Source: an uncultured Bacilli bacterium (GTDB lineage: Bacteria > Bacillota_I > Bacilli_A > ML615J-28 > CAG-698). From it: 6,526 nt of DNA. The stretch is taken from assembly GCA_947627395.1 (NCBI GenBank), contig CANQVW010000089.1, positions 1 to 6,526 of the forward strand, given 5' to 3'. The notes under the pieces are model-generated. The model ran no database searches. It saw only the letters and a program-made list of their open reading frames with translations, and was not told the origin of the DNA. Shown here in pieces: positions 6,115-6,526 of the stretch (position 1 is the stretch's first letter; every line of letters starts with the position of its first letter). The position numbers were made by a program, and so were the translations under genes.

Positions 6115-6526
6115 ATGGAAAAAGCTAAAGTTTACTTTACAAGTAAAATTACCCCAGATAGTTTAGTGAAAATTTATGAATGTTTAGGCAAGAAATTAGG
6201 AGGAAAAGTTGCCGTTAAAATATCAACAGGTGAACCTGGAGGTCACAATTTCTTACAACCTAAATTAATTGAAAAAATCGTTCATCATTTAAATGGAAAT
6301 ATTGTTGAATGTTGCACTGCATATGAAGGAAAGAGAATTCGTTTAGAAGATCACTTACAAACAGTTCAAGATCATGGCTTTACTAAAATTGCTACAGTTG
6401 ACATTATGGATGCTGAAGGAGATATTGCCATTCCTGTAACTGGGGGAAAACATTTAAAAGAAAATTATGTAGGTTCACATATTCAAAACTATGATTCTAT
6501 GTTGATGTTGTCTCATTTCAAAGGCC
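6115..6526 (+). CDS. DUF362 domain protein (N-terminal 137 residues, cut by window edge)
   Basis: The frame is open from the ATG to the right edge, giving 137 complete codons. A strong AAGGAGG (6099-6105) lies 9 nt upstream. The translation matches the start of DUF362 proteins: MEKAKVYFTSKI, KVAVKISTGEPGGHNFLQP (31-49), NIVECCTAY (62-70), DHGFTKIATVDIMDAEG (86-102), GGKHLKENYVGSH (110-122) and LSHFKG (132-137). Full proteins of this family are usually about 370 aa, and many carry a ferredoxin-like 4Fe-4S region further on, which would lie outside the window. The biochemical function of the family is not settled; a redox or metal-linked role in anaerobes is often assumed. It has its own promoter, so it is probably expressed apart from the genes upstream. 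Confidence 0.9.
   Translation, partial: MEKAKVYFTSKITPDSLVKIYECLGKKLGGKVAVKISTGEPGGHNFLQPKLIEKIVHHLNGNIVECCTAYEGKRIRLEDHLQTVQDHGFTKIATVDIMDAEGDIAIPVTGGKHLKENYVGSHIQNYDSMLMLSHFKG

Overview
The window reads as a chromosomal segment of a very AT-rich, low-GC Gram-positive bacterium (Bacillota). The flavoprotein and DUF362 genes suggest an anaerobe, and an Erysipelotrichia-like or Clostridia-like lineage is plausible but not proven. Evidence is the base composition, strong AGGAGG-type ribosome binding sites, GTG/ATG starts, AAA/GAA/ATT-rich codons, and a TcdA protein of Bacillota type. UGA is not needed as a sense codon in any gene. Every gene seen is on the + strand.

Positions 1-344 are the trailing end of a CRISPR array: one partial repeat at the window edge, four identical 31-nt repeats, five spacers of 35-37 nt, and a decayed final repeat. 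The repeats end in ATTGAAAC, the classic type I/III crRNA 5' handle. The leader and cas genes must lie outside the window, to the left. An AT-rich hairpin at 344-379 probably ends the array transcript. The spacers are strongly T-rich on the crRNA strand, and the opposite strand of each has an open frame.

Positions 466-4105 hold a promoter, a 1051-aa UvrD/HelD-type superfamily 1 helicase and an unrecognised 132-aa protein. The helicase has a nuclease-like insert in its first half, two four-cysteine zinc modules and a C-terminal stretch that resembles an RQC winged helix. The two genes look like one transcription unit. Hand counts show them to be poorer in G+C than most of the genes to the right, as expected of an acquired accessory module beside the CRISPR locus.

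Positions 4146-6047 hold three closely spaced genes: tcdA (cyclises t6A37 in tRNA), a flavodoxin-fold FMN reductase with an Isf-like cysteine cluster, and a RimJ/RimL-type GNAT acetyltransferase. The acetyltransferase's N-terminus is built from four 12-bp tandem repeats. They look like an ordinary chromosomal cluster with no obvious shared pathway. A weak hairpin with a T-tract follows. A good promoter whose -35 lies inside that hairpin then drives a DUF362 protein that runs off the right edge.

The most unusual points are the one-directional base skew of the spacers, the four-part helicase architecture paired with a small unknown gene next to CRISPR, the tandem-repeat N-terminus of the acetyltransferase, and the overlapping terminator/promoter at 6046-6092.
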